From: Bifidobacterium pseudocatenulatum DSM 20438 = JCM 1200 = LMG 10505
GTDB lineage: Bacteria; Actinomycetota; Actinomycetes; Actinomycetales; Bifidobacteriaceae
Direction: 5' to 3'
Length of the DNA: 64,000 nucleotides
Assembly (NCBI RefSeq): GCF_001025215.1
Contig: NZ_AP012330.1
Span: forward strand, 1,736,001 to 1,800,000
Within the stretch, counting starts at the first letter, position 1. Each line of letters opens with the position of its first letter. Shown here piece after piece: positions 41,769 to 49,641 of the stretch. The position numbers and the translations under genes are program-made. The notes beneath the pieces are model-generated. The model did not search any database, had not been told where the DNA came from, and saw only the letters and a list, made by a program, of their open reading frames with translations.

Positions 41769-42713
41769 TCATACCGGAAGACGCACATCCGCATTCGGCA
41801 GGATTTCGATAAGACCATCCTCATCCAACGATGCGATGCACCGATCAAGCTGGATATGGTCATCCCACAGTCGTTCAAGCGACTTGCGATTAAGGGCGGT
41901 CGCACCTTCCGGCAGATTGCGCAGCGCATTCAGCACCAGCCCACGCACCTGACGATCCGTACCTTGGAAACGTTGACGCGGCCGCGTGCGACGTTCCCCC
42001 AATCCCGGACGACCATTATGCAAAAACACGCAATGTCCCGAAACAGGGCACGCCTCGCACAACGGAGCCTTTGCCGTGCAGACGGTCGCGCCCAATTCCA
42101 TAACGGACTGATTCCACACCACTGAAGGACGGTCGAACCGTCTGCATTTTGAGGCATCATCCTGCGGCAACATCTGCTTCGCCAACGCACGTTCCGCAGG
42201 TCTTGCGGCGCCGCCAAGCGACTCCTCGCCAAGAAAAACCCTCGAAAGCACCCTGCGAATATTCGTATCCACCACCGCGATGCGCTCACCAAACGCGAAA
42301 CTCATCACCGCGCTGGCCGTATAATCGCCGATACCCGGCAATGCCAGCAACTCATCGTACGTACGCGGCAGCTTGTTATCGTAATCGGAAGCGACCACGC
42401 GGGCGCATTCCTGCAATCGCAAGGCGCGTCTCGGATAGCCGAGCCTGCCCCAAGCCGTGATCACATCCGCTTTCGCGGCATCGGCAAGCGCGACCGCATC
42501 AGGCCAGCGTTCCATCCAATCGTTCCAATACGGTACCACACGGCTCATCTGCGTCTGCTGGCTCATCACTTCGGAGACAAGCACGCCCCACGTAGTAGTG
42601 CGGCCGAAACGCCATGGCAGGTCACGCGCCGAAGCATGCCACCATTCGGCAAGCGCGTCCGCCACAGCTTCAGCATTTTCAATTTCGGTATTAGGCTCGT
42701 TCGTGTCGTTCAT
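41769..42713 (-). CDS. mutY: A/G-specific adenine glycosylase
   Basis: Removes adenine mispaired with 8-oxoguanine; 314 residues. The helix-hairpin-helix motif is LPGIGDYTA with the catalytic aspartate in VVDTNIRRV, and the Fe-S cysteines are C-x6-C-x2-C-x5-C (TVCTAKAPLCEACPVSGHC). The C-terminal part is short compared with E. coli MutY, and the MutT-like domain is not obvious. ATG 42713 is chosen because AAGAAT lies exactly 7 nt upstream after TGC. It is divergent from trmL with 19 bp between the two start codons. Confidence 0.9.
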   Translation of the reverse strand: MNDTNEPNTEIENAEAVADALAEWWHASARDLPWRFGRTTTWGVLVSEVMSQQTQMSRVVPYWNDWMERWPDAVALADAAKADVITAWGRLGYPRRALRLQECARVVASDYDNKLPRTYDELLALPGIGDYTASAVMSFAFGERIAVVDTNIRRVLSRVFLGEESLGGAARPAERALAKQMLPQDDASKCRRFDRPSVVWNQSVMELGATVCTAKAPLCEACPVSGHCVFLHNGRPGLGERRTRPRQRFQGTDRQVRGLVLNALRNLPEGATALNRKSLERLWDDHIQLDRCIASLDEDGLIEILPNADVRLPV

Positions 42714-42732
42714 CGTACCTATTCTTGCATTC
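42714..42732. promoter_or_regulatory. Bidirectional leaderless promoter, mutY/trmL
   Basis: The 19 bp between the two ATGs hold TATTCT (42720-42725, plus strand, 7 nt before trmL ATG) and AAGAAT (42726-42721, minus strand, 7 nt before mutY ATG). They overlap in five bases, so one near-symmetric -10 box seems to serve both leaderless genes. Confidence 0.6.
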
Positions 42733-43398
42733 ATGACGAACGAAGAGCATACCAATGACGCGCAAGGCGCAACCGCAGAGGAAGCCAAAGTCGAGAAAAT
42801 GTTCGAATACGGCTACCGCAAGTCGAATTATGGGCCGGACGAACTCGTGACCGACGCGCACGGCAATCCGATTTCCGTGGTCGACGCGATGCTGTCAGCC
42901 GAAGACGCGGCCAAAGCCGAAACCTCCACGCCCCACTTGTGCTACTACTCCCCCCGCATTCCGGGCAATACCGGTTCGGCAATCCGCCTGTGCGCGGTGA
43001 CCGGCACGATCCTGCATTTGGTGGAGCCGCTCGGATTCAATCTGCGCGATACGAAACTGCGCCGTGCCGGACTGGACTACCACGACATGGCCCACGTGGT
43101 ATTGCACCCGAATTTTGAGAATCTGGTGGAATCCATGCCGAATTCGCGCATCATCGCGTTCACCGCGCACGCCACCAAACTGTATACCGACATCGAATAC
43201 AAGCCGACTGACATTCTGCTGTTCGGCCCGGAGCCGGGCAATATTCCCGATCCGATGGATATTATGGCCGGTCCGCACGTGGCCGAACAGGTGCGATTGC
43301 CAATGCGCCCGAGCCTGCGTTCCCTGAACCTCACCAATTGCGCATCCATCGCCATCTACGAAGCCTGGCGCCAACTAGGCTTCGCCGGCGGCCAGTGA
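42733..43398 (+). CDS. trmL: tRNA 2'-O-methyltransferase, TrmL type
   Basis: SPOUT-fold enzyme that methylates the wobble nucleotide ribose of certain tRNAs; 221 residues. The core begins at YYSPRIPGNTGSAIRLC (about 71) and holds the trefoil-knot motifs LFGPEPGNIP and RSLNLTNCASIAIYE. The first 67 residues (EEHTNDAQGATAEEAKVEK onwards) are an extension not seen in E. coli TrmL. ATG 42733 is chosen because TATTCT lies 7 nt upstream with no SD. Divergent from mutY. Confidence 0.85.
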   Translation: MTNEEHTNDAQGATAEEAKVEKMFEYGYRKSNYGPDELVTDAHGNPISVVDAMLSAEDAAKAETSTPHLCYYSPRIPGNTGSAIRLCAVTGTILHLVEPLGFNLRDTKLRRAGLDYHDMAHVVLHPNFENLVESMPNSRIIAFTAHATKLYTDIEYKPTDILLFGPEPGNIPDPMDIMAGPHVAEQVRLPMRPSLRSLNLTNCASIAIYEAWRQLGFAGGQ

Positions 43399-43455
43399 TC
43401 CCTCCCCCGCCTGCCAACTTTCGTTTCAATTCATTACCTTATGGATATTGGGGAC

Positions 43456-43542
43456 GCAGTAGGGCGGGATATTCCATTCGTGACACACTCAAGGCCGTTC
43501 GGCCAAGCCTACGGTCCCGAACGGAATATCCCGCCCTACTGC
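43456..43542 (+). repeat. Long structured hairpin, element 1
   Basis: 20-bp perfect outer stem (GCAGTAGGGCGGGATATTCC with its complement), one mismatch, TTC/GAA, a 2-nt internal loop, GAC/GTC, a wide loop, then GGCC-GTTC-GGCC at the top. The same layout with a partly different stem sequence occurs in element 2. Confidence 0.8.
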
Positions 43543-43618
43543 TTGCTATGGCACACAAACCAACGTGTTGCAAACAAAAAGCAAGCGTCAACCTAATCTG
43601 ATGTGAAGCGCAACATAA

Positions 43619-43708
43619 GCGGGGAGCCGGCATGTTCTGTTTCAGACCGTAAAGACTTGGCCTGAGCGGCCCGGAGCGTGTCGGGAATAGAATATGCCGG
43701 CTCCCCGC
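43619..43708 (-). repeat. Long structured hairpin, element 2 (inverted to element 1)
   Basis: 20-bp outer stem (GCGGGGAGCCGGCATGTTCT with its complement, one G-T wobble), then TTC/GAA, GAC/GTC and GGCC-N5-GGCC. Read on the minus strand it lines up with element 1, including GACAC-CTC and GGCCAAG-CT in the loop strands. Confidence 0.8.
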
Positions 43709-43761
43709 GACCTTCCGCAACCAACGCAACCACTGCGAAAGATGCGTAGGGAAGAGAGGGG

Positions 43762-45126
43762 CTAGTTTTTGAAGCTGTGGATTGGGGCGGGGATGCGACC
43801 GCCTCGGGTCACGAAAGCTTCGCAGCTGGTCTGGTTGACTGGAATGATCGGCGCATAGCCCATCAGGCCGCCGAAGTTGGCCATCTCCCCTACGCCTTTG
43901 CCTTCAACCGGAATCACGCGCACAGCCGTGGTCTTCTGGTTGACCATGCCGATCGCGGCCTCATCGGCAATGATGCCGGAAATGGTGGATGCGGTGGTGT
44001 CTCCCGGAATGGCGATCATGTCAAGTCCGACGGAGCACACGCAGGTCATGGCTTCAAGCTTTTCGATCTTCAGGCAACCATTGGTTGCCGCATCGATCAT
44101 GTTCTTGTCTTCGGAGACAGGGATGAACGCGCCGGACAGTCCGCCGACGTAGGAGGACGCCATGATGCCGCCCTTCTTCACCTGATCGTTGAGCATGGCG
44201 AGCGCCGCGGTGGTGCCCGGTGCACCAACCTGTTCGAGGCCGATCTTCTCAAGCACTTCGCCGACGGAGTCGCCTACGGCCGGGGTCGGTGCGAGGGAAA
44301 GGTCGATGATGCCGAATGGAATGCCGAGGCGACGGGATGCCTCCTGTGCCACCAGCTGGCCGACGCGCGTAATCTTGAACGCAGTGCGCTTGATGGTTTC
44401 GCACAGGAATTCGAAGTCCTTGCCCTTGGCCTCGTCCAATGCACGGGAGACCACACCCGGGCCGGAAACGCCGACGTTGATGACCGCGTCGCCTTCGGTT
44501 ACGCCATGGAAGCCACCTGCCATGAACGGGTTGTCGTCGGGGGCATTGCAGAATGCCACGAATTTCACGCATCCGTAAGAATCGTTATCTGCGGTGGCAT
44601 GTGCGATGTCTTTGATGATGTGGCCGAGCAGTTCGACGGAGTTCATGTCGATGCCGGTCTTAGTGGATCCCACGTTGACGGACGAGCAGACAATGTCGGT
44701 TTCGCTCAGCGCCTTCGGCAGGGAGCGGATGAGCAGCTCTTCGGCGGGGGTCATGGACTTGGATACGAGAGCGGAGTAGCCGCCGATCAGATCGACGCCG
44801 ACCTTCTTCGCCGCCTTGTCAAGCGCATGCGCGATTTTCACGAAATCATCCGACGTTTTGCACGAGCTTGCGCCGACCAAGGAAATTGGGGTGACAGTGA
44901 TGCGCTTGTTGACGATCGGAATGCCGTAGTCGCGTTCGATGGCTTTGCCGGTGGATACGAGATCCTTGGCGTACGTGGTGATTTTGTTGTAGATGTTGTC
45001 GCAGACTTCGTCGACGCTGTCGGCCGCGCAGTCCAGCAGGCTGATGCCCATGGTGATGGTGCGTACGTCGAGCTTCTCCTGCTCGATCATCTTGTTGGTC
45101 TCGTGGACCTCCATGATATTCAGCAT
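43762..45126 (-). CDS. DUF711 (UPF0210) family protein
   Basis: 454 residues, a conserved soluble protein of unknown function, sometimes named 'PFL family' because of a weak link to the pyruvate-formate-lyase fold. Start [14 protein letters not shown] at ATG 45126 with AAGGAAC 7 nt upstream. It lies 39 bp after a small ACT-domain gene; the ACT (UPF0237) and UPF0210 pair is a common arrangement in Gram-positive bacteria, so the two probably share a job. Length and sequence fit the family over all of it. Confidence 0.85.
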   Translation of the reverse strand: MLNIMEVHETNKMIEQEKLDVRTITMGISLLDCAADSVDEVCDNIYNKITTYAKDLVSTGKAIERDYGIPIVNKRITVTPISLVGASSCKTSDDFVKIAHALDKAAKKVGVDLIGGYSALVSKSMTPAEELLIRSLPKALSETDIVCSSVNVGSTKTGIDMNSVELLGHIIKDIAHATADNDSYGCVKFVAFCNAPDDNPFMAGGFHGVTEGDAVINVGVSGPGVVSRALDEAKGKDFEFLCETIKRTAFKITRVGQLVAQEASRRLGIPFGIIDLSLAPTPAVGDSVGEVLEKIGLEQVGAPGTTAALAMLNDQVKKGGIMASSYVGGLSGAFIPVSEDKNMIDAATNGCLKIEKLEAMTCVCSVGLDMIAIPGDTTASTISGIIADEAAIGMVNQKTTAVRVIPVEGKGVGEMANFGGLMGYAPIIPVNQTSCEAFVTRGGRIPAPIHSFKN

Positions 45127-45165
45127 GATGTGTTCCTTCGCTCCTTACCGATGAACCCTGATGGA

Positions 45166-45438
45166 TCAGACGCGGTGCATCTTGGTGAAGATCTCTTCAC
45201 GCTGGCAGCGGATGCGCACGCCGATCTCTTCGCCGAGCTTGTCGAGATCGTCCACGACCTCGCCGAATTCCTTGTCGGTGTTGGAATAGTCCACAATCAT
45301 CATCATGTTGAAGAAACCGTCGATGATGGTCTGGGAAATGTCAAGCACGTTGACCTGATGCTCGGAAAGGTATGTGCAGACGCGTGCGATGATGCCGACA
45401 GTATCCTGACCGACGACGGTGATGATTGCCTTGTTCAT
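45166..45438 (-). CDS. ACT domain protein (UPF0237)
   Basis: 90 residues, a single ACT fold: KAIITVVGQDTVGIIARVCT at the start and DYSNTDKEFGEVVDDLDKLG in the middle. ACT domains usually bind amino acids; this one would sense an unknown ligand for its DUF711 partner (inference). SD AGGGAG lies 5-6 nt upstream of the ATG. First gene of the pair with 43762-45126. Confidence 0.88.
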   Translation of the reverse strand: MNKAIITVVGQDTVGIIARVCTYLSEHQVNVLDISQTIIDGFFNMMMIVDYSNTDKEFGEVVDDLDKLGEEIGVRIRCQREEIFTKMHRV

Positions 45439-45720
45439 GGAACTCCCTAAACGTTAGGTGCGAATATCCAGTTACCGTCTCGGCAAAATGCCGGACGTGC
45501 CTTAAGTATAGAAAAGGCAGATGTCAAAAAAGTCGTTTTTTCGGCAATCGCATTACATTGTGAGACGATTTCTTCCGTCAAACCGGTTTCAAAAGTTGCG
45601 GAAAGTCGTTTTTTGGAATATCTGTTTTCGACGTGAAATCGGATTTCATAAAAGAAAAGCGCCTGCCGATCGTTTGGAAATACGATTTCGGCAAGCGCTT
45701 TTTACAATATGTCATGCGAT
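45439..45720. promoter_or_regulatory. Leader and promoter region of the ACT gene
   Basis: No gene. AAAAAACGACTTT occurs twice on the minus strand (near 45528-45545 and 45604-45615). A TTGACA and a TATACT lie near 45500-45520 but only 11 bp apart. The far part holds a terminator (45655-45702). Confidence 0.45.
45655..45702 (-). terminator. Terminator after the MFS remnant
   Basis: A strong stem (GCGCTTGCCGA ... TCGGCAGGCGC with an inner CGTA/ACGAT pair) followed on the minus strand by TTTTCTTTTATG. Confidence 0.8.
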
Positions 45721-45926
45721 TCACTTTTCGCTGATCTTGTCTTCTTTCAGGAAGAAGGAGAAGACCAGCACGATGACGATCAGCACCAAGCCGAACACAT
45801 AGCCGTAGCGGGATCCCGCAACGAAGCCTTCCGCATCGGTGGCGCCGGAGCCCATCGACAGCAGGCAGGTGGCGATGGACGTGCCAATCGCGCCGAACAC
45901 CTGCTGCATGGTGTTAAGAATGGTGG
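45721..45926 (-). pseudogene. MFS (DHA2-type) transporter, C-terminal remnant
   Basis: The last about 65 codons match the end of a 14-helix drug transporter: ILNTMQQVFGAIGTSIATCL, then the last helix (YVFGLVLIVIVLVFSFFL) and a normal stop. Upstream the frame turns into unrelated sequence (SLMRCRSCG) and there is no room for the first 400 residues before galK, so the gene is broken. The natural terminator is still present. It shows the region between ACT and galK was reduced by deletion. Confidence 0.7.
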
Positions 45927-46038
45927 AGCCGCAGCTTCGGCATCTCATCAAGCTAGCCGTATCTGGTCTACGGCATCGTGCCTGCTGGCCATCGTCGTGA
46001 GATAGCTGTGCACCCATCTGGCCCACAAGTGAATCATG

Positions 46039-46093
46039 AAAAACGCGCGTTGGCGCACGTCCTTTTCATGGACGTGCGCCAACGCGCGTTTTT
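46039..46093 (-). terminator. Terminator of galK: 24-bp perfect stem
   Basis: AAAAACGCGCGTTGGCGCACGTCC and its exact complement around a 7-nt loop (TTTTCAT). A T-run closes it in both directions, so it can end transcription from either side. It lies 17 bp after galK. Confidence 0.9.
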
Positions 46094-46109
46094 GCATCAG
46101 CGTCTGCGA

Positions 46110-47360
46110 TCAGGCCTCGCGGCTCGCGGAAGCCGCAGCGAACGCCGGCAAGGCGCGAGGTGCGTTGAAACCTTCCTTTTCGAAGCGGTCAGCAATCTTC
46201 TGTGCGATCTCGTGCCCCTGGCCCTTATCCACCAGGGCGATGATGGAGCCACCAAAGCCGCCGCCGGTCATACGCGCACCATACGCACCGTTGGCACGGG
46301 CCACGTCCACGGCAATATCCAACTCGGGCACAGTCACTTCATAATCCGCAGCGAGCGAATCATGAGACGCGTTGAACAGTCGGCCGGCCTCGTCGATCTT
46401 GCCGTTGGCGAAGGCACGCACGAAGGAGTTGACACGGGCGATTTCGGTGATGACGTGGCGCACGCGCTTCTTCATCGTGTCGTCTTCCAGCTTGTCGAGC
46501 GTTTCCTTGAGCGCCTGGAACGGATCGTCGGACTTGGCGATGCTGTCGGCGACCACACGCAGGTTGGCCACGCCGAGGATTTCGGCGGCCTTCTCGCAAG
46601 TGGCGCGACGCTGGGCATACTGTCCGTCGTTGAGCTGGTGCGGAGCCTGAGTGTCAAGCACCAGCAGTTCCAGACCGTACTTGTCGAGATCGAATTCCTG
46701 CTGGGAGACGTTCTCCAGCGGGCTCAGCTCTGGACGGCAATCAAGACGCAACGCATGGCCGAAAGTGCAGCGCATGGATGCGTTCTGATCGAGCCCACCG
46801 GTGGACGCGCCCGCCATGTCGTTTTCCGACTTGATGGCGGCGTTGATCAGCGTCACACGACCGGCATCGGATGCGCCATAACCCAAACCGTACACGTCAT
46901 CCAACGCCAAGGCGGTGGAGCAGGTCATGGCTGCGGAGGAGCTCAGACCGGATCCGAGCGGCACGCAGGAGGAGAATGCCGCATCGAAGCCCTGCACCGC
47001 ATCGAAGCCGGCTTCGCGCAATGCCCAGGCAACGCCTACCGGGTAGGCGGCCCAGCCTTCCACGCCACCGGCCTGCAGGCCGTCGAGGTCGGCTTCGGTG
47101 ACGTTTTCGGAGTCAACGTCGGAAACCACGCGCACCTTGGTGTCTTCACGCGGCTTGAGCGCGATGAACGTGCGGTGCGGCAGTGCGATCGGCAGGCACA
47201 GGCCCGCGTTGTAGTCGGTGTGTTCGCCGATCAGGTTCACACGGCCCGGTGCGGCCCATACGCCAGCCGGCTCCTCACCGTAGGTGGCACGGAACAGATC
47301 GGTCGCGTTCTTCACACCCTCGTCGTGCGAGAGCGGCTCAATGAATTCAACAGCAGTCAT
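46110..47360 (-). CDS. galK: Galactokinase
   Basis: Phosphorylates galactose at C1 in the Leloir pathway; 416 residues, GHMP kinase family. The signature GRVNLIGEHTDYN is near residue 37, the ATP loop is PLGSGLSSSAAM, and the C-terminal MTGGGFGGSIIAL is intact. SD AAAGGA precedes the ATG. It is the last gene of deoR-galT-galK and is closed by a perfect hairpin. Confidence 0.96.
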   Translation of the reverse strand: MTAVEFIEPLSHDEGVKNATDLFRATYGEEPAGVWAAPGRVNLIGEHTDYNAGLCLPIALPHRTFIALKPREDTKVRVVSDVDSENVTEADLDGLQAGGVEGWAAYPVGVAWALREAGFDAVQGFDAAFSSCVPLGSGLSSSAAMTCSTALALDDVYGLGYGASDAGRVTLINAAIKSENDMAGASTGGLDQNASMRCTFGHALRLDCRPELSPLENVSQQEFDLDKYGLELLVLDTQAPHQLNDGQYAQRRATCEKAAEILGVANLRVVADSIAKSDDPFQALKETLDKLEDDTMKKRVRHVITEIARVNSFVRAFANGKIDEAGRLFNASHDSLAADYEVTVPELDIAVDVARANGAYGARMTGGGFGGSIIALVDKGQGHEIAQKIADRFEKEGFNAPRALPAFAAASASREA

Positions 47361-47391
47361 TGGTGTTTTGTCCTTTGGGTTTTATTGGCTT

Positions 47392-48642
47392 TCAGCCTTC
47401 GATATCGATTGGTCCGAGCTCGTGGAAGCGCTTGGCGATGAGTTCCGGCGTGGTGTCGGAAACCCATGCGGCCATGCCGGATTCGGATCCGGCCAGATAC
47501 TTGATCTTGTTGGCTGCGCGGCGGAACGAGAAGAACTGCAGGTTCAGGCGGTAGTTTTCACGGCGTGCGTCGTGGATCGGAGCCTGATGCCATGCTGCGA
47601 TGTACGGCAGGTCCATGCCCTTGCCGTCACCCTTGTCGAAGAACGCGTTGCCGCGCTTGAGCAGGGTGGAGTACATGACGGCCAAATCCCAACGTTCCTG
47701 GTCGTTGAGCTCGTCGAGGGTGAGCACGTCGCGCACCGGGGCCACATGCACCTCGAGGGGCCAGCGGGCTGCGGCTGGCACGTAGGCCACCCAGCTGTGG
47801 TTGCGCATGACGACACGCTCCCCGGCCTCGATTTCGGAGTTCATGAGATCCTTGAGCAGGTTGCCGCCGGTCTTCTCATGGTAGGCTTCGGTCTGCTTGA
47901 GTTCGGCTTCCATCTTCGGCGCGATGAACGGGTAGCAGTAGACCTGTCCGTGAGGGTGCGCCAGGGAGACGCCGATTTCCTGTCCGTGGTTTTCGAACGG
48001 GAAGATCTGTTCGAGGCCTTCCATCTTGGAGATTTCGGCGGTACGGAACGCCCACGCTTCCACGACGGTGCGCAGACGGGAGACCGGCAGGTCTGCCGGC
48101 AGACCGTCTTCATCCGGGTCGAAGCAGATCACTTCGCAGCGGCCTGCAGCAAGCTTCTTCTCCCACAGCGGGTTGCCGTTGACGTATTCCACGGCTTCGG
48201 AACGGCCCGGCACGCGAACCATCGACGGGAAGCGGTTTTCGAACACGACCACGTTGTAGTCGGTGTCCGGCACTTCGCCGTCTTGGTACGGGTCGCCCGG
48301 CTTGCGTGCGGCCAGCGGGTTGCCTTTGGCGGTGGCGCCAGGGCCCGCGGTGATCGGACGGTTCATGCGTGCGGTCGCCATAGGAATCCAGTCGCCGGTC
48401 AGTGGATCGCGACGCATTTCCGGAGCAGCGTACGGCACTTCCTCACCGGCCGCGTTGAGCTGATTGGAGAAACGGTATGCCAGCTGACGAGGATCGTTCA
48501 GTTCGCGCGTCTTCGCGCCGGAAACGTATTCCGGATCATCGTCGAGGTAGAAGAAAGCGCGGCCATCGGCGAGCGTGGTCGGCGTGATGCGAATGTGCTC
48601 CTTCGCGTACTCTCCGGGAGTGTAGTTTGCGAATTCACTCAT
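47392..48642 (-). CDS. galT: Galactose-1-phosphate uridylyltransferase
   Basis: Exchanges galactose-1-P with UDP-glucose; 416 residues, HIT superfamily. The catalytic His-Pro-His-Gly-Gln is present (SLAHPHGQVYCYP). SD GAAGGTGA before the ATG. galK follows after 31 bp and the DeoR regulator ends 5 bp upstream, so all three are one operon. In bifidobacteria the pair also serves galactose released from lacto-N-biose or lactose. Confidence 0.95.
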   Translation of the reverse strand: MSEFANYTPGEYAKEHIRITPTTLADGRAFFYLDDDPEYVSGAKTRELNDPRQLAYRFSNQLNAAGEEVPYAAPEMRRDPLTGDWIPMATARMNRPITAGPGATAKGNPLAARKPGDPYQDGEVPDTDYNVVVFENRFPSMVRVPGRSEAVEYVNGNPLWEKKLAAGRCEVICFDPDEDGLPADLPVSRLRTVVEAWAFRTAEISKMEGLEQIFPFENHGQEIGVSLAHPHGQVYCYPFIAPKMEAELKQTEAYHEKTGGNLLKDLMNSEIEAGERVVMRNHSWVAYVPAAARWPLEVHVAPVRDVLTLDELNDQERWDLAVMYSTLLKRGNAFFDKGDGKGMDLPYIAAWHQAPIHDARRENYRLNLQFFSFRRAANKIKYLAGSESGMAAWVSDTTPELIAKRFHELGPIDIEG

Positions 48643-48647
48643 TATGG

Positions 48648-49451
48648 TTATTCACCTTCCTGAATAGGCTCGCTCTGGTGTGCCAGCACGAGCTCTTTAA
48701 CCAAATCCCTTGTTTTCCCAACCGAATCGGGGTCTAGTCCATCATCGGTAATGACCGTGTCCACCTGGTCGAAGCGTGCGAAAAGCGACAATGATGTGCA
48801 GCTCCACTTGGTGTGATCGGTCAAAATTATGGTGCGATCGGCAATGTCCATCATTGCCATATCGGTTGCGGCCTCAAGCGAGTTCGGCATGAGGAAGCCG
48901 CGCGGAATGGACACGGAATGCGTGCCCAGGAAGACTGTGTTGACGCGCAGGGAGGCCACCACTTTGTCTGCGATCGGGCCTACGAGCGAGTTGGATCGGG
49001 TGGTCACGCCGCCGGTCACGATGACTTCCACGTCTTTCGATTCCAGCGCCTGCACCAGTTCCGCCACCGGAATGGAGTTGGTGAGGATGGTGATCCCCGA
49101 CGACTGCTGTGATTCCAACAGATGTTGCGCGAATACGTATGCGGTGGTGCCGCCGCCGATGGCGATCACGTCGCCGGGTGCCACATATTTGATGGCTTCC
49201 TGTGCGATGGCGTCCTTCAATCCGATGTCCATCTGCGACTTTACGGAGAACAGCGGCTCACTCAGCAGCGTGCTGGTGGTGACGGCGCCGCCGTGCACAC
49301 GCTTCAGCAGACCCTTGTCGGCCAGATCGGCGATATCGCGTCGGATGGTCATGGCGGAAACGCCCAATTCCTTGGACAATGCGGTGATACGCACCGCACC
49401 GCGGGTACGCAACCTGCTCAAAATCAAATGCTGACGTTGTGACGATATCAT
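48648..49451 (-). CDS. DeoR-family repressor of the gal operon
   Basis: 267 residues. N-terminal helix-turn-helix LSKELGVSAMTIRRDIADLADKG, then a sugar-phosphate-sensor domain (VIAIGGGTTAYVFAQ). ATG 49451 (MISSQRQHL) is preferred over 49475 because GATAAT lies 6 nt upstream (extended by TGC) and no SD is present. GAACA-N9-TGTTC overlaps this promoter and may be its operator. Located 5 bp before galT; autoregulation and control of gal are inferred. Confidence 0.85.
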   Translation of the reverse strand: MISSQRQHLILSRLRTRGAVRITALSKELGVSAMTIRRDIADLADKGLLKRVHGGAVTTSTLLSEPLFSVKSQMDIGLKDAIAQEAIKYVAPGDVIAIGGGTTAYVFAQHLLESQQSSGITILTNSIPVAELVQALESKDVEVIVTGGVTTRSNSLVGPIADKVVASLRVNTVFLGTHSVSIPRGFLMPNSLEAATDMAMMDIADRTIILTDHTKWSCTSLSLFARFDQVDTVITDDGLDPDSVGKTRDLVKELVLAHQSEPIQEGE

Positions 49452-49475
49452 TCGAACATTATCGCACATGTTCAC
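49452..49475 (-). promoter_or_regulatory. Leaderless promoter of the DeoR gene with operator-like palindrome
   Basis: TGC-GATAAT (49458-49463) sits 6 nt before ATG 49451. GAACA and TGTTC, separated by 9 nt, flank it and form an inverted repeat that would cover the -10 box. Confidence 0.5.
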
Positions 49476-49641
49476 TCAAAATAAAAACTGAGATGAGCGT
49501 TTCGCGCGTTTTCCTCACGAAAAAATATACTTGGCACTCCTGTAATCGTTCAAATCGAACAAAAACGAACGTCGACATCCCGTCAGCGAAATCAATCGAC
49601 GTGTTGCTTTCCTGCGACAAACGGTGCGAGAATAGTGAACC

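Larger units (their letters stand above)
43399..43761. other. Gap with two related hairpin elements
   Basis: No gene. Two long hairpins (43456-43542 and 43619-43708) fill most of the gap between convergent trmL and the DUF711 gene. Short frames here are made by the hairpin arms. Confidence 0.8.

Noticed and set aside
43439..43729. Minus-strand ORF through the twin hairpins
   Set aside because: Formed by the hairpin arms; no start signal and no family.
45721..46026. Intact 101-residue membrane protein
   Set aside because: The first 35 residues are not transporter-like; only the tail matches, so it is a remnant.
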